Of a DNA stretch of 64,000 nt, positions 36,481 through 49,189 are shown piece by piece. The first letter of the stretch is position 1. Each line of letters starts with the position of its first letter. The position numbers and the translations under genes are program-made. The notes below the pieces were generated by a model that searched no databases, was not told where the DNA came from, and saw only the letters and a list, made by a program, of their open reading frames with translations. Origin of the DNA: Phoenix dactylifera (Eukaryota; Streptophyta; Magnoliopsida; Arecales; Arecaceae); assembly GCF_009389715.1 (NCBI RefSeq), contig NC_052399.1, forward strand, positions 19,719,646-19,783,645, read 5' to 3'.

Positions 36481-38823
36481 TGAAATCCTTTTTGGGTTTG
36501 CCTATTTTGGTCCTACAGATTCGCTAGGCTATGCAGTCCATCTCTGGTTGTGAGATGTTTTCAACACTATCTACCAACAAAAAAAAGGAAAAAAAAAGGA
36601 GGGGGAAAAGAAACTCTTTTATAGGTTGACCCTAAGGAGCTCTCCCTTGCTTGGGCTACATTAAACTCACAATCAGAACAGATCCACTCTGATGTTGGTC
36701 GATATAATATTTCAAGCACTGAAATTTGAAATTCTTAAGAGCCTTTCAGTTCTTGATGCTTCAAATGTTCCATTTTTCTCTTTTTGACTTAATTGCTCCT
36801 GGGTTTATTGATCTGCAACCCTCTCCTAAATCATGTGCAAGAATTCCTAAAAACGAAGCAAACCTGAATCAGCTTCTCAGTCATGTTGATATATCATCTT
36901 GTGATAGGGTATGCAGATTTTGTGATTTATGAGCATTTGACTTTGACGATCTATATATAGATCAAATCTTTGGAAAATTTACATTCCCTTTAATCAAAGT
37001 TGCTGTCTCAAATTAGCTTGGCATGAGATGTTATTGGTGGAATTATGGTAAAATCCGTGGAAAGTGGGATGCAGAAAGCATTTACAGAACAAGTTGATTG
37101 GCATCCGTCATCTGAAGGTAACTGGAGAATGGGATACTATGATTATGATAACAGGAAAATGTCACAGTCAAACACCATTTTAGCCCCCTCTTTTTTTTGT
37201 ACATGACACCATTGTAGTCTACTAGTGTACAATTTCAAATCCTTAGGAGCAAGCCACGTATGGCACTTCTGGGACAATGATGCTAGAGCTTCTTCAAAGT
37301 ATATGAGCTTTAGCAATTACCACAGCTTCCTAAGGAAATATGGAAGTCAGGAATAGCATTAGCTTGTTTGCTTAACCTCCCTGTAAGAGATGCATGGAAC
37401 ATAGTTTGAGTCCTTCATCCTCAAGGTAAGTTTTCTTTAAATACAAAACCTAAAACTACCATTTTTCATAGTAATGATGATCAATAATGCTCATCTGATT
37501 TGTTTGATTTGCTGGACATTTCTTCTACATCTTAGTCAAAGCAGTCATTATAAATCCCTACTTACATCTCTCATGCAAGTCATCTTTGGTATCTGCAGCA
37601 GCAGAAATCCAAGCTTGACATTTCAAACTTCTTTGGACATGTTAACTACCATCTCAAATACTGCTAGTTGAACTTCTCAAGTTCAAAATGCCCAACCCAT
37701 CACCTGCCTAATTTTAACACATCCACCTCAACAATCCCATTATTGCAACAATAATCTTATATGCATGTATATTCTTCACTGCTTAACGCCAGTATATTGC
37801 GGATAGTGGAAATATCGATTCAACTCTAGATTGTCTAGTTCTTCAAAGCATACCTTAACACACTAATGAAAGAAAACGAGAGCCTGTACCTTGAAATGTC
37901 TATTCTAGACTAAATTCAATGCTATTGAAATCTAGCATCCATAAGCTTTAAATGTTAAAAATCAGCATGCTAGACTCATCTTGGACATCCATGTTAATAT
38001 TGATGAACATAGCAAACTACATTTATTACATCCTATTGTTAGTTCTGTCTCAGAAACTAGCACCAACAAAGCAATGTGGTACCAAACATAGCAACTAGCA
38101 TGATAAGAATTTAACAAATCTTTTAATCAAATAGTCTATACTTCTCAATGTGAATAAACATTAAACAAAAGTTCTATTAGAAATACAAACACAAGCTTGA
38201 GCACTATAATTGTAAAAGGAGTCTTTTCAATGTGGGTTGCTCGATAGGTCTCTCAGAAGGTCTATATTTGTTAAGTGAAATCCATGAAAGCTGACATTAG
38301 ACATTTCTCTCAGGGGCAAATGCCTTTGATAACTTCTATTCTAAAGCCCCTTCTCTCTTAATGGGCTTAAAAGGCCGATCCTGCATGAAGGTTAAATGCT
38401 TCTTGATAGGAAAGCCTTTGAAATTGTGCTTTCAGAGTTCTGATGACTGCTAGGAAAGGGTTTAGATACATAGGGTTATTATTTCCTCAAGAAAAAACTG
38501 TCAACTCCATTAAGGGCGATTTCAATGATCGATCACCTGGGGCTAAATATGTAAGGCATTCTTTCGATAAATGGATTCTCAGCTAAGTCATTGAGTTGTT
38601 TGTTCCCCCCCATCACAAGGTATTCTTTCGTTCTCTCCTCCAACTTATTTATACTATATATTTTATTGTCTTTAACCATTTTTTTTTCTCTTTCTTTCGA
38701 AGCATGATCCAGGTAATGCAGAGCGGGAAAACTTTCTCATTTCAACATTAATAGAATATCCTTAATGTGAAGGCACGTGTGTATTTGCATGAGAAAATTT
38801 AAAGAATAGCATATTACCTGTGA
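36481..38823. other. intergenic, no gene seen
   Basis: AT-rich sequence between the duplicated BAHD block and the PPR gene. The short open frames show no domain. Likely contains the 3' UTR of the PPR gene in its last few hundred bases. Confidence 0.5.
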
Positions 38824-40422
38824 TTATGAAGTCAGTAAGCTACCAGCGTCATCTGATCCCACAGTGCTGGCTGTAGAATTATCTGACTCTAACTCAACGA
38901 GTTTTGTTGCGGCAATTTCACCATAACTTGTATTCCCATGAACCCTGCAAGCCCCCAAGAAGGCCTCCCAAGTGCCCTTGTCATCTCTCAAAGCTGTACT
39001 TTCAATTGCTTCATATGCTTCTTTTAATCTCCCATCCTTTGCAAGCAAACCTCTCAAACAAGCATAGTGCTCTTCCCTTGGCTTCATCGTGTAATCTAGA
39101 ATCATCGAATTAAAGTAGCTTAATCCATCATGTAACATACTGGACGAACTACATGCAGAAAGGATTGCTGTGAAAGCAACAGAGTCCGGACAAACACCTG
39201 CTGCTTGCATGTCATTAAATAGTTGGAGTGCGGCATGCCCTTCTCCACTGCGGCCATAGGCCAATATCATGGTGGTCCAAGACACCACATTTTTAATGAA
39301 CATTTGATCAAAGAGCTGCCGACAAATATAGGAGGGAGCCCCACATATGCTGTACATGTCAATCAGACCGCTCAAAATATGATCATCCAACTCAAACTGT
39401 CTTTTAACTATATATCCATGGATCTGAGTCCCAATTCGAAGAAAACCCAGTTTGGAAACAGCTCCGAGAGCACAACTGATGGTCCTCTCAGTTGGTACAA
39501 TGTGAGAACTAACCATCTTCAGGTATGTCTGCAAGGCGCCATTCATATCTTGCACACGAGTGTAGCCTGTCATCAATGCGGTCCAGGCCACAACATTAGG
39601 TTCGATGGTTTGACTCAAAAACCGATCCGCACAATCCATCCTACCAAGCTTGGCATAGAAATCTACCAGTGAGCTGATAGTAGCTTTGCTTAATTTACCA
39701 AACCTTCTCATCAAGTAGCCATGGACCTCGGAGCCATGCCTTAGCCGACCACAATGTTTCAAAGCTGACAAGATGCTAACAAGAGCAACATCATCTGGAG
39801 ACACACCTTCATCGATCATCGCTCTAAAATAATGAATCGCCTCGTCAAAGTTCCCGCTTTTGTAACTATGGGATATGACAATGGTCCAAGAAACAACATC
39901 TCTGCGAGGCATTGTGTCGAACAGCCGGTGCGCTGCCTCAGGCAATCCACATTTGAAGTAGCCATCTAGTAGGCCAGCAGCGACGGAGCTATGGGACTCC
40001 AGTTTGAGGCGTAAGATGTCATTGTGCACGAGCCTCAAGTTTTTGAGGTCTGACAGCGAGGAGCAGGCCATGAGGACATGGACTACTGTCGCTGGGCTCG
40101 GCGCGATGAGTTCATCTACGATTTGGTAGTACAAGGAGATGCACTTCTGGTAGTTGCTCTTCCGCAGTTGAAGCTCGATTCTGGACTCCCAGAGCTTGGT
40201 TTGAGTTTGGGAGGATGGAAGCGGGCGAGTGCTTTGGCTTTGGTTGTTGTCGCAGTTATGTGCATGGACAAAAAGCAAAGAGTTATAGGTGAGCGAAGGA
40301 ACAATAGTTAGACCGCAGGCATGGGAGGTCCTGCGAAATCCATGGCAATCGATCTTGAACGGATTTGGAAGGAGGGCGGTGTGGCGAGAGAGAGCCGGTG
40401 GAGGGAACTGGGGATGGTGCAT
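38824..40422 (-). CDS. PLS-type pentatricopeptide repeat protein, intronless
   Basis: 532 residues from the ATG at 40422. The frame is open 21 codons further up but without an ATG before the in-frame stop. The N-terminal 60 residues are rich in Pro, His, Ser and Arg, as in an organelle-targeting peptide. About ten PPR units follow, with phrases such as RRDVVSWTIVISHSYKSGN, EPNVVAWTALMTGYTRVQD and KNVVSWTTMILAYGRSGEG, and the alternating long and short spacing of the PLS class. The C-terminus (WEAFLGACRVHGN, AATKLVELE) resembles the start of the E domain, but there is no DYW domain. Such proteins bind organellar RNA and act in editing, splicing or processing; the target is unknown. A 34-codon upstream ORF precedes it. 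Confidence 0.92.
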   Translation of the reverse strand: MHHPQFPPPALSRHTALLPNPFKIDCHGFRRTSHACGLTIVPSLTYNSLLFVHAHNCDNNQSQSTRPLPSSQTQTKLWESRIELQLRKSNYQKCISLYYQIVDELIAPSPATVVHVLMACSSLSDLKNLRLVHNDILRLKLESHSSVAAGLLDGYFKCGLPEAAHRLFDTMPRRDVVSWTIVISHSYKSGNFDEAIHYFRAMIDEGVSPDDVALVSILSALKHCGRLRHGSEVHGYLMRRFGKLSKATISSLVDFYAKLGRMDCADRFLSQTIEPNVVAWTALMTGYTRVQDMNGALQTYLKMVSSHIVPTERTISCALGAVSKLGFLRIGTQIHGYIVKRQFELDDHILSGLIDMYSICGAPSYICRQLFDQMFIKNVVSWTTMILAYGRSGEGHAALQLFNDMQAAGVCPDSVAFTAILSACSSSSMLHDGLSYFNSMILDYTMKPREEHYACLRGLLAKDGRLKEAYEAIESTALRDDKGTWEAFLGACRVHGNTSYGEIAATKLVELESDNSTASTVGSDDAGSLLTS

Positions 40423-40494
40423 CCTCGGGCCGCCTTGGCCTTGTCTTGGGGGCTCCGAGTTTGGGAAGACGACACTGCTGTTCAAAAATATCAG

Positions 40495-40599
40495 TTAAAT
40501 TAAATTTTTCAATAATTTTATTGGATCTGCAAAGAACGCCGCTTGAGAACTGGAGAAGGTCCATCCTAGGTGGAGGACAGCGGTGACAGACGACGCCAT
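40495..40599 (-). CDS. 34-residue upstream ORF of the PPR gene
   Basis: On the minus strand, ATG at 40599 (MASSVTAVLHLG...) runs to TAA at 40495, ending 72 bases before the proposed PPR start. The upstream sequence is CT-rich like a 5' leader. If it lies in the same transcript it could reduce translation of the PPR protein. No conserved peptide is known to me, so this is a position-based call. Confidence 0.4.
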   Translation of the reverse strand: MASSVTAVLHLGWTFSSSQAAFFADPIKLLKNLI

Positions 40600-40699
40600 C
40601 GCCGTCGTCGTCCGGCGAGAGGGCGAGTAGGAGAAAGGAGGAGGAGAGGGCGGAAGGCGAAATCGAGTTCGGATTAACTTGTCGGGAAAATTAACTAAA

Positions 40700-41081
40700 G
40701 ATTCGTAGGTAGGGTTTTTTTAATATATATATATATAATATTTTATATAAAATTAGGAAATATGGCGTTTAGCCAATATATGACTGGCACCCCAGGAGTG
40801 CTTTCTAGATCAGGCATGTATTTCTGAAGATGAACAAAGCTACTGCTTAGGTCGCTTTATTTGCTGCTCATCATTTTGAAGAATTTTTATGGACCTTTTG
40901 CTTTTTTTTTTTATGTAACTTTCTTGCTAGTAATATAGCTATCCATGCTCATGCAAAATGAGCGTGAATCGGTGGTTAAAAAAAAAAAAAATCTAGATAT
41001 TTAAAATATTTTTATCTCAATAGATTAGCATGTAGCCTCTAAGTACCAGCCTTCTTCCTTTTTTTTAATTTTTTAAGAAAT
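40700..41081. other. AT-rich spacer, no gene seen
   Basis: Contains a short TA run (40722-40738) and A/T homopolymers. It lies between the PPR promoter side and the tail of the second LINE. Confidence 0.5.
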
Positions 41082-41096
41082 GATATTTTATTATTT

Positions 41097-44000
41097 TTTT
41101 TTTTTGCTTAAGCGGGTTATTCATACCTCACAGGTACGAATACACCCTAAAGAGTCAGAATACAAAATGTCCCGAAGAGCTCCGGGCATCTCTCTCTCCC
41201 CAGCCCATAGGGTGCCTCCAGAGTGGCTCGCAACAAACGCGGCCACCCAATCGGCCGCCCCATTGGCCTCACGATATACATGCATAGCCTGTAGCGTAAC
41301 ACCCTCCCTCACCATCATCCATATGTCACGAAGCAGAGGATGAGCATCTCCGTGACCGACCGGGCCCCTACGAATCCAGCTGATCACCGTAGCCGAGTCG
41401 CCCTCCAGAAGGACCGAACTCGCCCGAAGTACTCGCCGCACATAGGACAAGCCCAACCAGGCCGCTCGCAACTCTGCCCCTGGGACAGAGATATCAAAAA
41501 TCTGACGGCCCCCTGCTGCCACCACATCCGACCTCGGGCCCCTAACAACAAAACCGGCCCCTCCCTCCTACCACCGTCCAAGACTAAACCATCAAAATTG
41601 ACCTTGAGGAAACTCGGGGGTGGGGGCTCCCAGGTAAAGAATACCCTGTGTGGAGCTGCCGAAGCACTATGGGATCCCCAGATGTCCCGAGCTATCAAAG
41701 GTCTATGAGCTGGCTCTGCCTGGATAATCTCTGTCGCCTGAGCACAGGCCCGCTCCATCACAAACCGTAGGGACAGCCGACGCTGACAAAACACCCGGGC
41801 GTTCCTGGCCAGCCATATCTGGTACGCTGTGCAGGACGCCCTAATAGCCGATCCCCGCATCTGAGTAGAACCCGCCCAAAGCCGAACCTCCTCCAAGTAA
41901 AACTCCCTACTCCTCCAGGTATCCTCCGGTATCCCAGTCAGCCTCCAAACACCTCTCGCCCATGCACAGTGGAATAGAACATGATCCACCGACTCGTCCA
42001 CCCCACAGTCCGGGCATAAGGGTGAAAGGCCCATACCTCGTCTACACAGCTCTGAGCATGTCGGCAATCGCGCCCAGGCCACCTTCCAGAGGAAAAGAGC
42101 AACCCTCTGGTGTAGCCCAAACCTCCACACCCAACCACAATCTAGCCCCGACTGTGAACCTGGCTGAATAAGCCGGGTAACATCGCCGACCCCAATGCTC
42201 GCTCTACTGGTGGTGCTCCAGACTCTGACATCTGGACCTCCTGACCCCGGAAGGGGAATCGACCAGACCCGCTCTACTAGATGCTCTCCAAACAGCTGGC
42301 CCAGCCTGTCACTATCCCACTCGGCTCCTCCTGGTCGGAGCAGATCGGAAACTCGGAGACCCTCCCCCGCCTCAGCACAGAGAGTCGTCGGCCATAGTCT
42401 CAAAGGAAGTGCATCCACCCATGGGTCCGCCAGCACATCAATACTCCGTCCATCACCGATCAGCCACCTCGAATGCGCTAGGACCATAGGCACATGCCTC
42501 TCAATCTCTCGCCACATAAAGGATCTCCTCCGCCGGGCTATCCCCTGACCCTCAAGGCCCGCCCGGCTGTACCTGGCTATCATAACCTGGCTCCAGTGAC
42601 CATGCGGCTCCAGGACAAACTGTGCCGCCCTCCGTGCCAATAGGGCCTCGCGTCGCACCAGGGGTGACTGCACCCCCAGCCCGCCCTCCCGCAGTGGTAG
42701 ACACACCCTCTCCCAGGCCACCAGATGTATCCCATGCCCCCCTCCGTAGGAGCCCCAAAGAAAGCTCCGCATGAGCCGCTCAATCCCCACCAGCACAGTC
42801 TTCGGCACTACTGTATGAGCCATCAGATAAAAAGGCATGGAACATAGAACTGACCTGATCAATGTCAACCTCCCCATCATAGAAAGTGATGATGCCCTCC
42901 ATCCCTCTAATCTGCTCCGCACCCTCTCCAGTAGGGTAGAGCACTCTGCCACCCGTAATCTCCTCCCTGTGATGGGAACCCCAAGATACACCAGAGCCCC
43001 TGTCTGCTCCTGTATCCCCAATGTCGCCCTGATCTCCCGGCGCACCCTCCCCACAGTGCTTGGGCTGAAGAAGATGGCGGACTTGTGTAGATTGACCCTC
43101 TGCCCAGACATCACACAATAATCGGATAGCACGCCCTGGAGGGCTCTGGCGTCCGACACCCTCGCCCTAGCAAGTAGAAGGCAGTCATCTGCAAATAGTA
43201 AATGAGAGATAGGTTGGGAACCCGGGGCTGGACAGTAGGGTGCCAGCCCCCGATTCCCACAAGCAGTGTGCAAAGCTCGGGAAAGCACATCAGAGCAAAT
43301 AATGAATAGAAACGGGGACAGAGGACATCCCTGACGTAGCCCCATAGTAGCACGAAAGAAGGGCGATGGTGAGCCGTTGATCAAAATGGAGAAGCTAGGC
43401 CCATGCACACATCCAAGAATCCAATCAATCCAAACCTGGTGGAACCCAAAACTCTCTAGTGCCCGCCGCAGAAAATCCCATCGGATCCGGTCATAGGCAC
43501 GCTCCATATCTAATTTCACTGCCATCAAGCATTGCCTCCTCGAGGCTCGCTGCAGATCCCCCATCATCTCCTGGGCCAGCAAAATGTTGTCTGAGATGCT
43601 CCTCCCTCCCACAAAGGCTCCCTGCTCCTGACTAATGATACGTGGCATAAGGTGCCTCATCCTCCCCACCATGATCCTCGCCACCACCTTATACAGGGTG
43701 TTGCATAAACTAATGGGTCTGTAATGACTCGGTTCCGAAGCATCGGGACGCTTCGGTATCAAGGTGATGAAGGTGGCCTTCCAGTCATCTGCCATGCCAG
43801 CTCGGCTAAAGTAAAGCTGTACTGCCTCCACCACTGCCCTCCGAATAATGCACCAATATCTACGAAAGAAAAATGGAGGGAAACCATCCGGACCAGGGGC
43901 CTTGTCCTCTGCGAGCCCCCAAACTGCCTCCTGCACCTCCAACTCCGTCACTGGCTGAATCAAGGCTGTGTTCTCTGACTCCTCCACTCTGAACTCCGAC

Positions 44001-44839
44001 CGTGGGAGAACTCCCGTCTCAACTATCCCCCCCTCCTCAGTCCATCTAGACCTGAAGAACTCAAATAACACCTGCCTAACTGCCGAGTCCTCCTCCACAC
44101 GGTGGCCCGCCCCAACCCTCAAGGAGCGGATCATATTCCTCTGCCTTCTGATGACTGTGGATCGGTGAAAAAAGCTAGTGTTCCGGTCACCATCCTTAAC
44201 CCACTGAATTCTGGACTTCTGTCTCCAAAAAATCTCCTGCTGCCGCAACAAGGAATGATGGGAGGCCAATGATCGCCGCAGGTCCGCCAGATCAGCCTCC
44301 GAAAGCACCTCCCCTCGATCCTCCCGCCCCTGGGCGTCCGATATCGCTGCCTCTACCTCCTCTAGCCTCCTGAAGATATTACCGACGGTCTTCCGGTTCC
44401 AACGCCGAAGACGGCGTTTGGTGAGCTCCAACCTGCGTGACACCCTCTGCATAGCGTCACCTCGTACTGGCACCCTCCACACCTCCCTAACTATCTCCCA
44501 GGACTGGGGATATGACAACCACAGCTTCTCAAAGCGGAAGGGGCTATGATGCACAGATCCCGACACTGTCGATATCAAGAGAGGACAATGGTCAGAAGCA
44601 ATCCGAGCTAGATGACTAACCTGGTAGGCCGGAAAACGCTGAATCCAATCTGGGGATGCAATGGCCCTGTCGATCCGCTCCCACACTCTAGCTTGCCCAG
44701 ATTGATAGTTACACCAAGTAAAACGAGGTCCAGAGTAGCCGAGGTCCACCAGCCCATTCCTCTCCACAAACTCTCGGAACTCCCTCCTGTCCACCGAATC
44801 AGAGTATTGTCGACCTCCTCTCTTCTCATCTGGGCCTAA
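41097..44839 (-). mobile_element. 5'-truncated L1-type LINE with 15-bp target duplication
   Basis: A 3.74-kb minus-strand LINE flanked by GATATTTTATTATTT at 41082-41096 and 44840-44854. The plus-strand T run at 41094-41105 is its poly-A tail. ORF1 and the first half of the endonuclease are missing: the homology starts at the DEKRGG segment that follows the GDFN motif in the other LINE. Truncation at the 5' end is typical of failed reverse transcription. The intact duplication shows it landed in this form. Confidence 0.93.
41121..44839 (-). pseudogene. truncated LINE ORF2 (partial endonuclease, RT, zf-RVT, RNase H)
   Basis: A long open frame from 44839 to 41384 encodes the endonuclease second half (ARIASDHCPLL), the reverse transcriptase (LIPKRPD, YRPISLC, KLDMERAYDR, GLRQGCPLSP, LLFADDC) and the zf-RVT region (FLWKVAWARLPT, CPDCGVDES). 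RNase H continues in a different frame at 41525-41121 (LLEGDSATVISWI, HVYREANGAADWVA), so at least one frameshift lies near 41500-41560. Identity to the LINE at 15890 is moderate. The element cannot move on its own because the endonuclease and ORF1 are absent. Confidence 0.92.
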
Positions 44840-44854
44840 GATATTTTATTATTT

Positions 44855-45710
44855 ACTATTCTGATTTGGCTAGGCGGGAGAAAGCTGACTCAACCCTTTT
44901 TCTTCCTAACTTTTTTATTATTTTTCTTCAAAACAAAAAATATTTTAATATTTTTTCTGAAACATTTTTTTTTCCGATCTCCATCCACCTTTGCACGCAA
45001 GTGGCGTCTACGACAAGAAGTCTAACGCTGTCGTTGTGCTCGCCGTTCAGGACATCCGGCGGCAGCTGAGTTGGAATGGGATGTTTGTCTAAAAATTTTC
45101 GTTTCTTCAATAGGATGGATATGCCATATTAGTTAAGAGCTAGCCATGCCAAGAAACTCTGTTCTGTTCGAGAAATGTGACCGATTTTGAAAGATTTGGA
45201 TTGGTTTGAAAAATGACCAATTAGCAGATTATTTAATCCTTTTAGGCTCTCAGGGGACTAAGGATTGGACAAGGCCTGATCAATTCGTCGAAAAACCATT
45301 CAATGTCATTGAATTCAGTTGTGCTTTTTGCCTAGCAAGGGCAAAGATAATCAAAACCATAACCTCCATATCTCAACTATTTGGAAGGATCATCATTCAC
45401 CAGTAGTAAGAACAAAATTCCTGCTCTAAAAATTCTTCCATATATTGCGATACCCACTAAAATCTCCTATTGAACTAAGTGATGGGCCTCAAATTATTTG
45501 ATATATACCTATTAAGGAATAAATTGACTATAAATTGACAGTAATCATTTATCGAGCCACTATTTCAGTAGACCATCTAGACACGCACGCACAAATAAAA
45601 AACCTCCATTCTGCAGTAGAGATACCAACATCTTTATGTCAAAGGTGCAAGTTGGCTTGTCCGTGTCTAAGCGAGATGTGGATCCATCAATAGCTTATTT
45701 TTGACCATCG

Positions 45711-45742
<32 letters not shown>

Positions 45743-46984
45743 TCTGGGGGTTTAAAATGCAATATAGATGATTGAGATTTGTATAATAAATCTGCTCAAT
45801 TGGGAAAAAAAAGCTATTTGGTCTATTTAGGTAACCATTCAGCTGTGCTGGATTTTCTACTGAATTGGGCGGCCTATTTGAGCATATATCCAGATAAACC
45901 CAACAACCAAGTTTGCAGAAGGGGAAAAAAAAAAAGGTCTTCAGTATTGGTTGCGACTTAGATTGGGATTTGGATGAACCCTTAAAAAATTATCGGCTAG
46001 GCTGGTCGACAGGTCTGATTCCAGAACACCCAAACAGACCCATAGACTAAATTCATTTCCTATTTCTTAATCATACATGTATGCAAAGAATGGAAATTTG
46101 ATTCTCAATTTTATCAGAGTAGTTATAAAACCCATTTCGTCTGCTTTTCCTCAGAGCTCATTATCCATAATTGAGCCAGTCATGATGCCCGATTCTTAAA
46201 AGGATATATCCGACCCCCTGATGAGAAAATAAATCTCTTCTCTTAAACAAGCTTTAATAGCTTAACTTACCTTCTCGAAGGGACGAAGAGCAAGATTCTA
46301 CATCAGTTACTTGTTGCTAATCAAAAATGTCAGTCTCTCATAGCTGGGTTTTCTTTCAGTAACTCCACTGCAAACACCAGACACAAACATCTGCCTTTTT
46401 TTTATCTTTTCTTTTTCAGAAGAGACCAGACATGACAACTTTGTCCGTCCAGAAGCATTGCACTCAATCAGTGCATTGTAGCACTGTCCAGAAATATCTG
46501 ATAAAAATCTCCCAGTGGTTTAAGATATGATGTAAATTATGGTAAACCAATTGAAGATTCAGGGAGTTCAAAAATTTCGACATCTTTCTTAGACTAAACG
46601 CATTTCCTAAATTCATGATCTAGTATTTTGGAGACTGAAATTTGATTCTCAGATACATGAATCCTTATAGAAGTATTTTCTTTGCTTTGGTTTTATGGAA
46701 ATCTTATTTCCCTATGCCTCTTGAAAGGGAGAGGTGCCTTTGGAAACGCGGACACAGATGGTGCATGGCTATCATTAGCTCGTGCCATAAGATGTTGGGT
46801 TTAGTCTCACAAGGAGCGCAATCCTCATATTTAGTTGCTGGAGTCTATCACTATGCCTGACTTCTAATTTAGGATTGGTTCAGCTGTGCCCGAAAAAAAA
46901 AAGATTGAATCAGCAGCAATAGAAAAGATAAAACCTAAGGTTATTTTATCTCTTCAATATGCTTTAGTATCGTAATTTATTCTT
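44855..46984. other. intergenic, no gene seen
   Basis: AT-rich DNA with a short TA microsatellite (45716-45741) and no domain-bearing frame. Confidence 0.5.
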
Positions 46985-47763
46985 AGGGCCCGTTTGATTC
47001 GCGGTAATCTGATATAGAAAAATAAATTTTATAACAAATTACCGTGTTTGGTATAAAAATGGATGAAAGAAATGGTAAAATAAATGATGGGTCCTATCTT
47101 TATTTTTCTAAGAGAGAAGATAAAATAAATAGCACCGGGAGATGATATTTGTTTTTCCACATTGGATTACTAAGTAAAAGTAACATAAAATTATTATTTT
47201 TTAAACTAAAATAGCCTTACTCATATTATATTAATTATATTATATAATTAATAATAATTATGTTAATATATTAATATATTGATTAACAATATCTATAAAT
47301 ATTATATTTAATATATTTATTAATAAATAATTAAAAATATTTATTTAAATATCAAAATATACTAAATTTATTGATAATAAGAAATGTATTTTCTAAAATA
47401 TGTATAATTAATTTACAAGTATTTACTAATTCATATAAATATATTTCAATATTCAAAATAGCCAATATTTACAGCATTTCTATAAATGGGTCATAAATAG
47501 CCAACAAATGGATTGATAAAAAAATGTTATTACTTGAATTATTTATTCAAAAGCAATGTTGGAAATTTGGCAATATTTCTATATAAGATTACTTCTAACC
47601 AGATATAGTAATCTTTTTCCAATACCATTTTTGAAGTACTTTTTCCACCAACTAGATGTGGTAAAATTTATTTTTTCCTCCAATCATTTTTAGATAAATG
47701 ATTTTTAGGAATCATTAGATTACCCCACAATCTAACATACCCTAACCAAATGAACCTTTGAAG
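46985..47763. mobile_element. AT-rich MITE-like element
   Basis: It begins GGGCCCGTTTGATTCGCGG and ends TAACCAAATGAACCTTTGA, whose reverse complement aligns loosely with the start (GTTTGATT against ATTTGGTT). GGTAATCTGAT near the left edge and ATTAGATTACC near the right are a second inverted pair. The interior is extremely AT-rich (47170-47460) and non-coding. No exact target duplication was found. Confidence 0.5.
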
Positions 47764-48345
47764 GGACAGAAAGACTGCAGATTGTGTCCCAAGCGTCCCA
47801 AGTAGTAGTTATATGGAACCTGCAAAATCTGTACAAAAATAGAGGAAACAAGTAAGTTCAGGCCTTAGTGCTATGTATGCCCGTTTCGTTTTAACGCAGG
47901 CAAAGTGAATCCATCGTTACACGAGATGCGGAAAAGAAGGGGAGCTTTCCCATTGAATTAAGCAATTTAAAACAACACCATAACTTCTCTATGACAAGCC
48001 TAGGGCTCTAATAGTGTACAAGAAATGTTACTTGCCACTATCTTAGATAGCTCCAAAGTTTGCTTTCATATAACTGTGCTATGAGCCGTGAAAGAAAAGA
48101 AAAGCTTTTCTAATTATACACTCCATAATCTAGCTTAGAGTACTGGATATCTGGATGGTTGGGAGAGGGACATGGAAAATGACAGTTGTCTCTACATAAA
48201 TGGAGATTCTACAAATTTACAGCCACTTGCTCGGAAGGAAGAATCTTTGAAACAAGCCAAAAGACCTGGCTGAAAATTCAGAAACTAAGCATTCCAAAAT
48301 CTTGGAATCAAAATCTGGCTTAATCTTTAAAAGAAAGAGACTAGT
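47764..48345. other. intergenic, no gene seen
   Basis: Unremarkable sequence between the AT-rich element and the left border of the CAT tandem duplication. Confidence 0.5.
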
Positions 48346-48845
48346 ATTTCCATGTACCTGCAAGCAAGGTACGCTGTTTCGGTACCGGACTCCGAATTAA
48401 TGTCATTCTATTACTGTATCGGTATGCCCAATATACAGATCGATTCAGCATACCAAATATTGGTACATCCTTTGTACCATATGTTGGTATCGAATCAGAA
48501 CAGTACGGTACATTTCGTACCATATAGTTTGATATGATATAATGTATTTTGCCGGTAAGTATTTCAAATGTTGCCATCAATGTGAGAGTGCGAGCATGAT
48601 AGGTTCAATGAGCTATGCATGTGATTTGAAGCCAGACGGGAAAGACAGGAGGAAGTGAGAACGTGGAGAGGGTCTCTGTCGTGTCCATGAGACCATGGGA
48701 AAAATGATGACATCATCATGAGAGGATCTAACGAGGGACAAACTACCTTAAGAAGATGATCTAGGGACCTAACAATGAATGTTATTGACATAAGGAATCA
48801 AAGAGTTTCATTCAATTTAGTTTCAATTACATTTGAATATATTTT

Positions 48846-49189
48846 AAGGCATATTTGTTTGGAAAGAGTACGAACTCCGGAATTGAAATGGAAACGGATA
48901 ATTTCCGCTCCAAGCTATTTGGTTGGGAGAAGTCCCATTTCCATTTATATTATAGAAAAAAATAGAAGTGCTCCAATCCTCCAAAATTTAATCTTAATTT
49001 TTATTTTTCTAAGTTTATTTTTAAAAATTAATTTTTCAAAAATACCCTTACGTTTAATTGATTTTTTTTTAGAAAATTACTTAAAAATATTTTGATTCCG
49101 CCAAATATATTGGAGAATATAGCATTTCTGATTTCTATTTTAATCCATTCTAATGTCTTCCAAATCCAATGGTGAACCAAATGCACTCT
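48846..49189. mobile_element. MITE-like insert, unit 1 copy
   Basis: Left end GGCATATTTGTTTGG and right end GAACCAAATGCACTCT form inverted repeats (the second reads AGAGTGCATTTGGTTC in reverse). About 345 bp, AT-rich and non-coding. The same insert is in unit 2 (53796-54163), so it predates the duplication. Confidence 0.6.
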
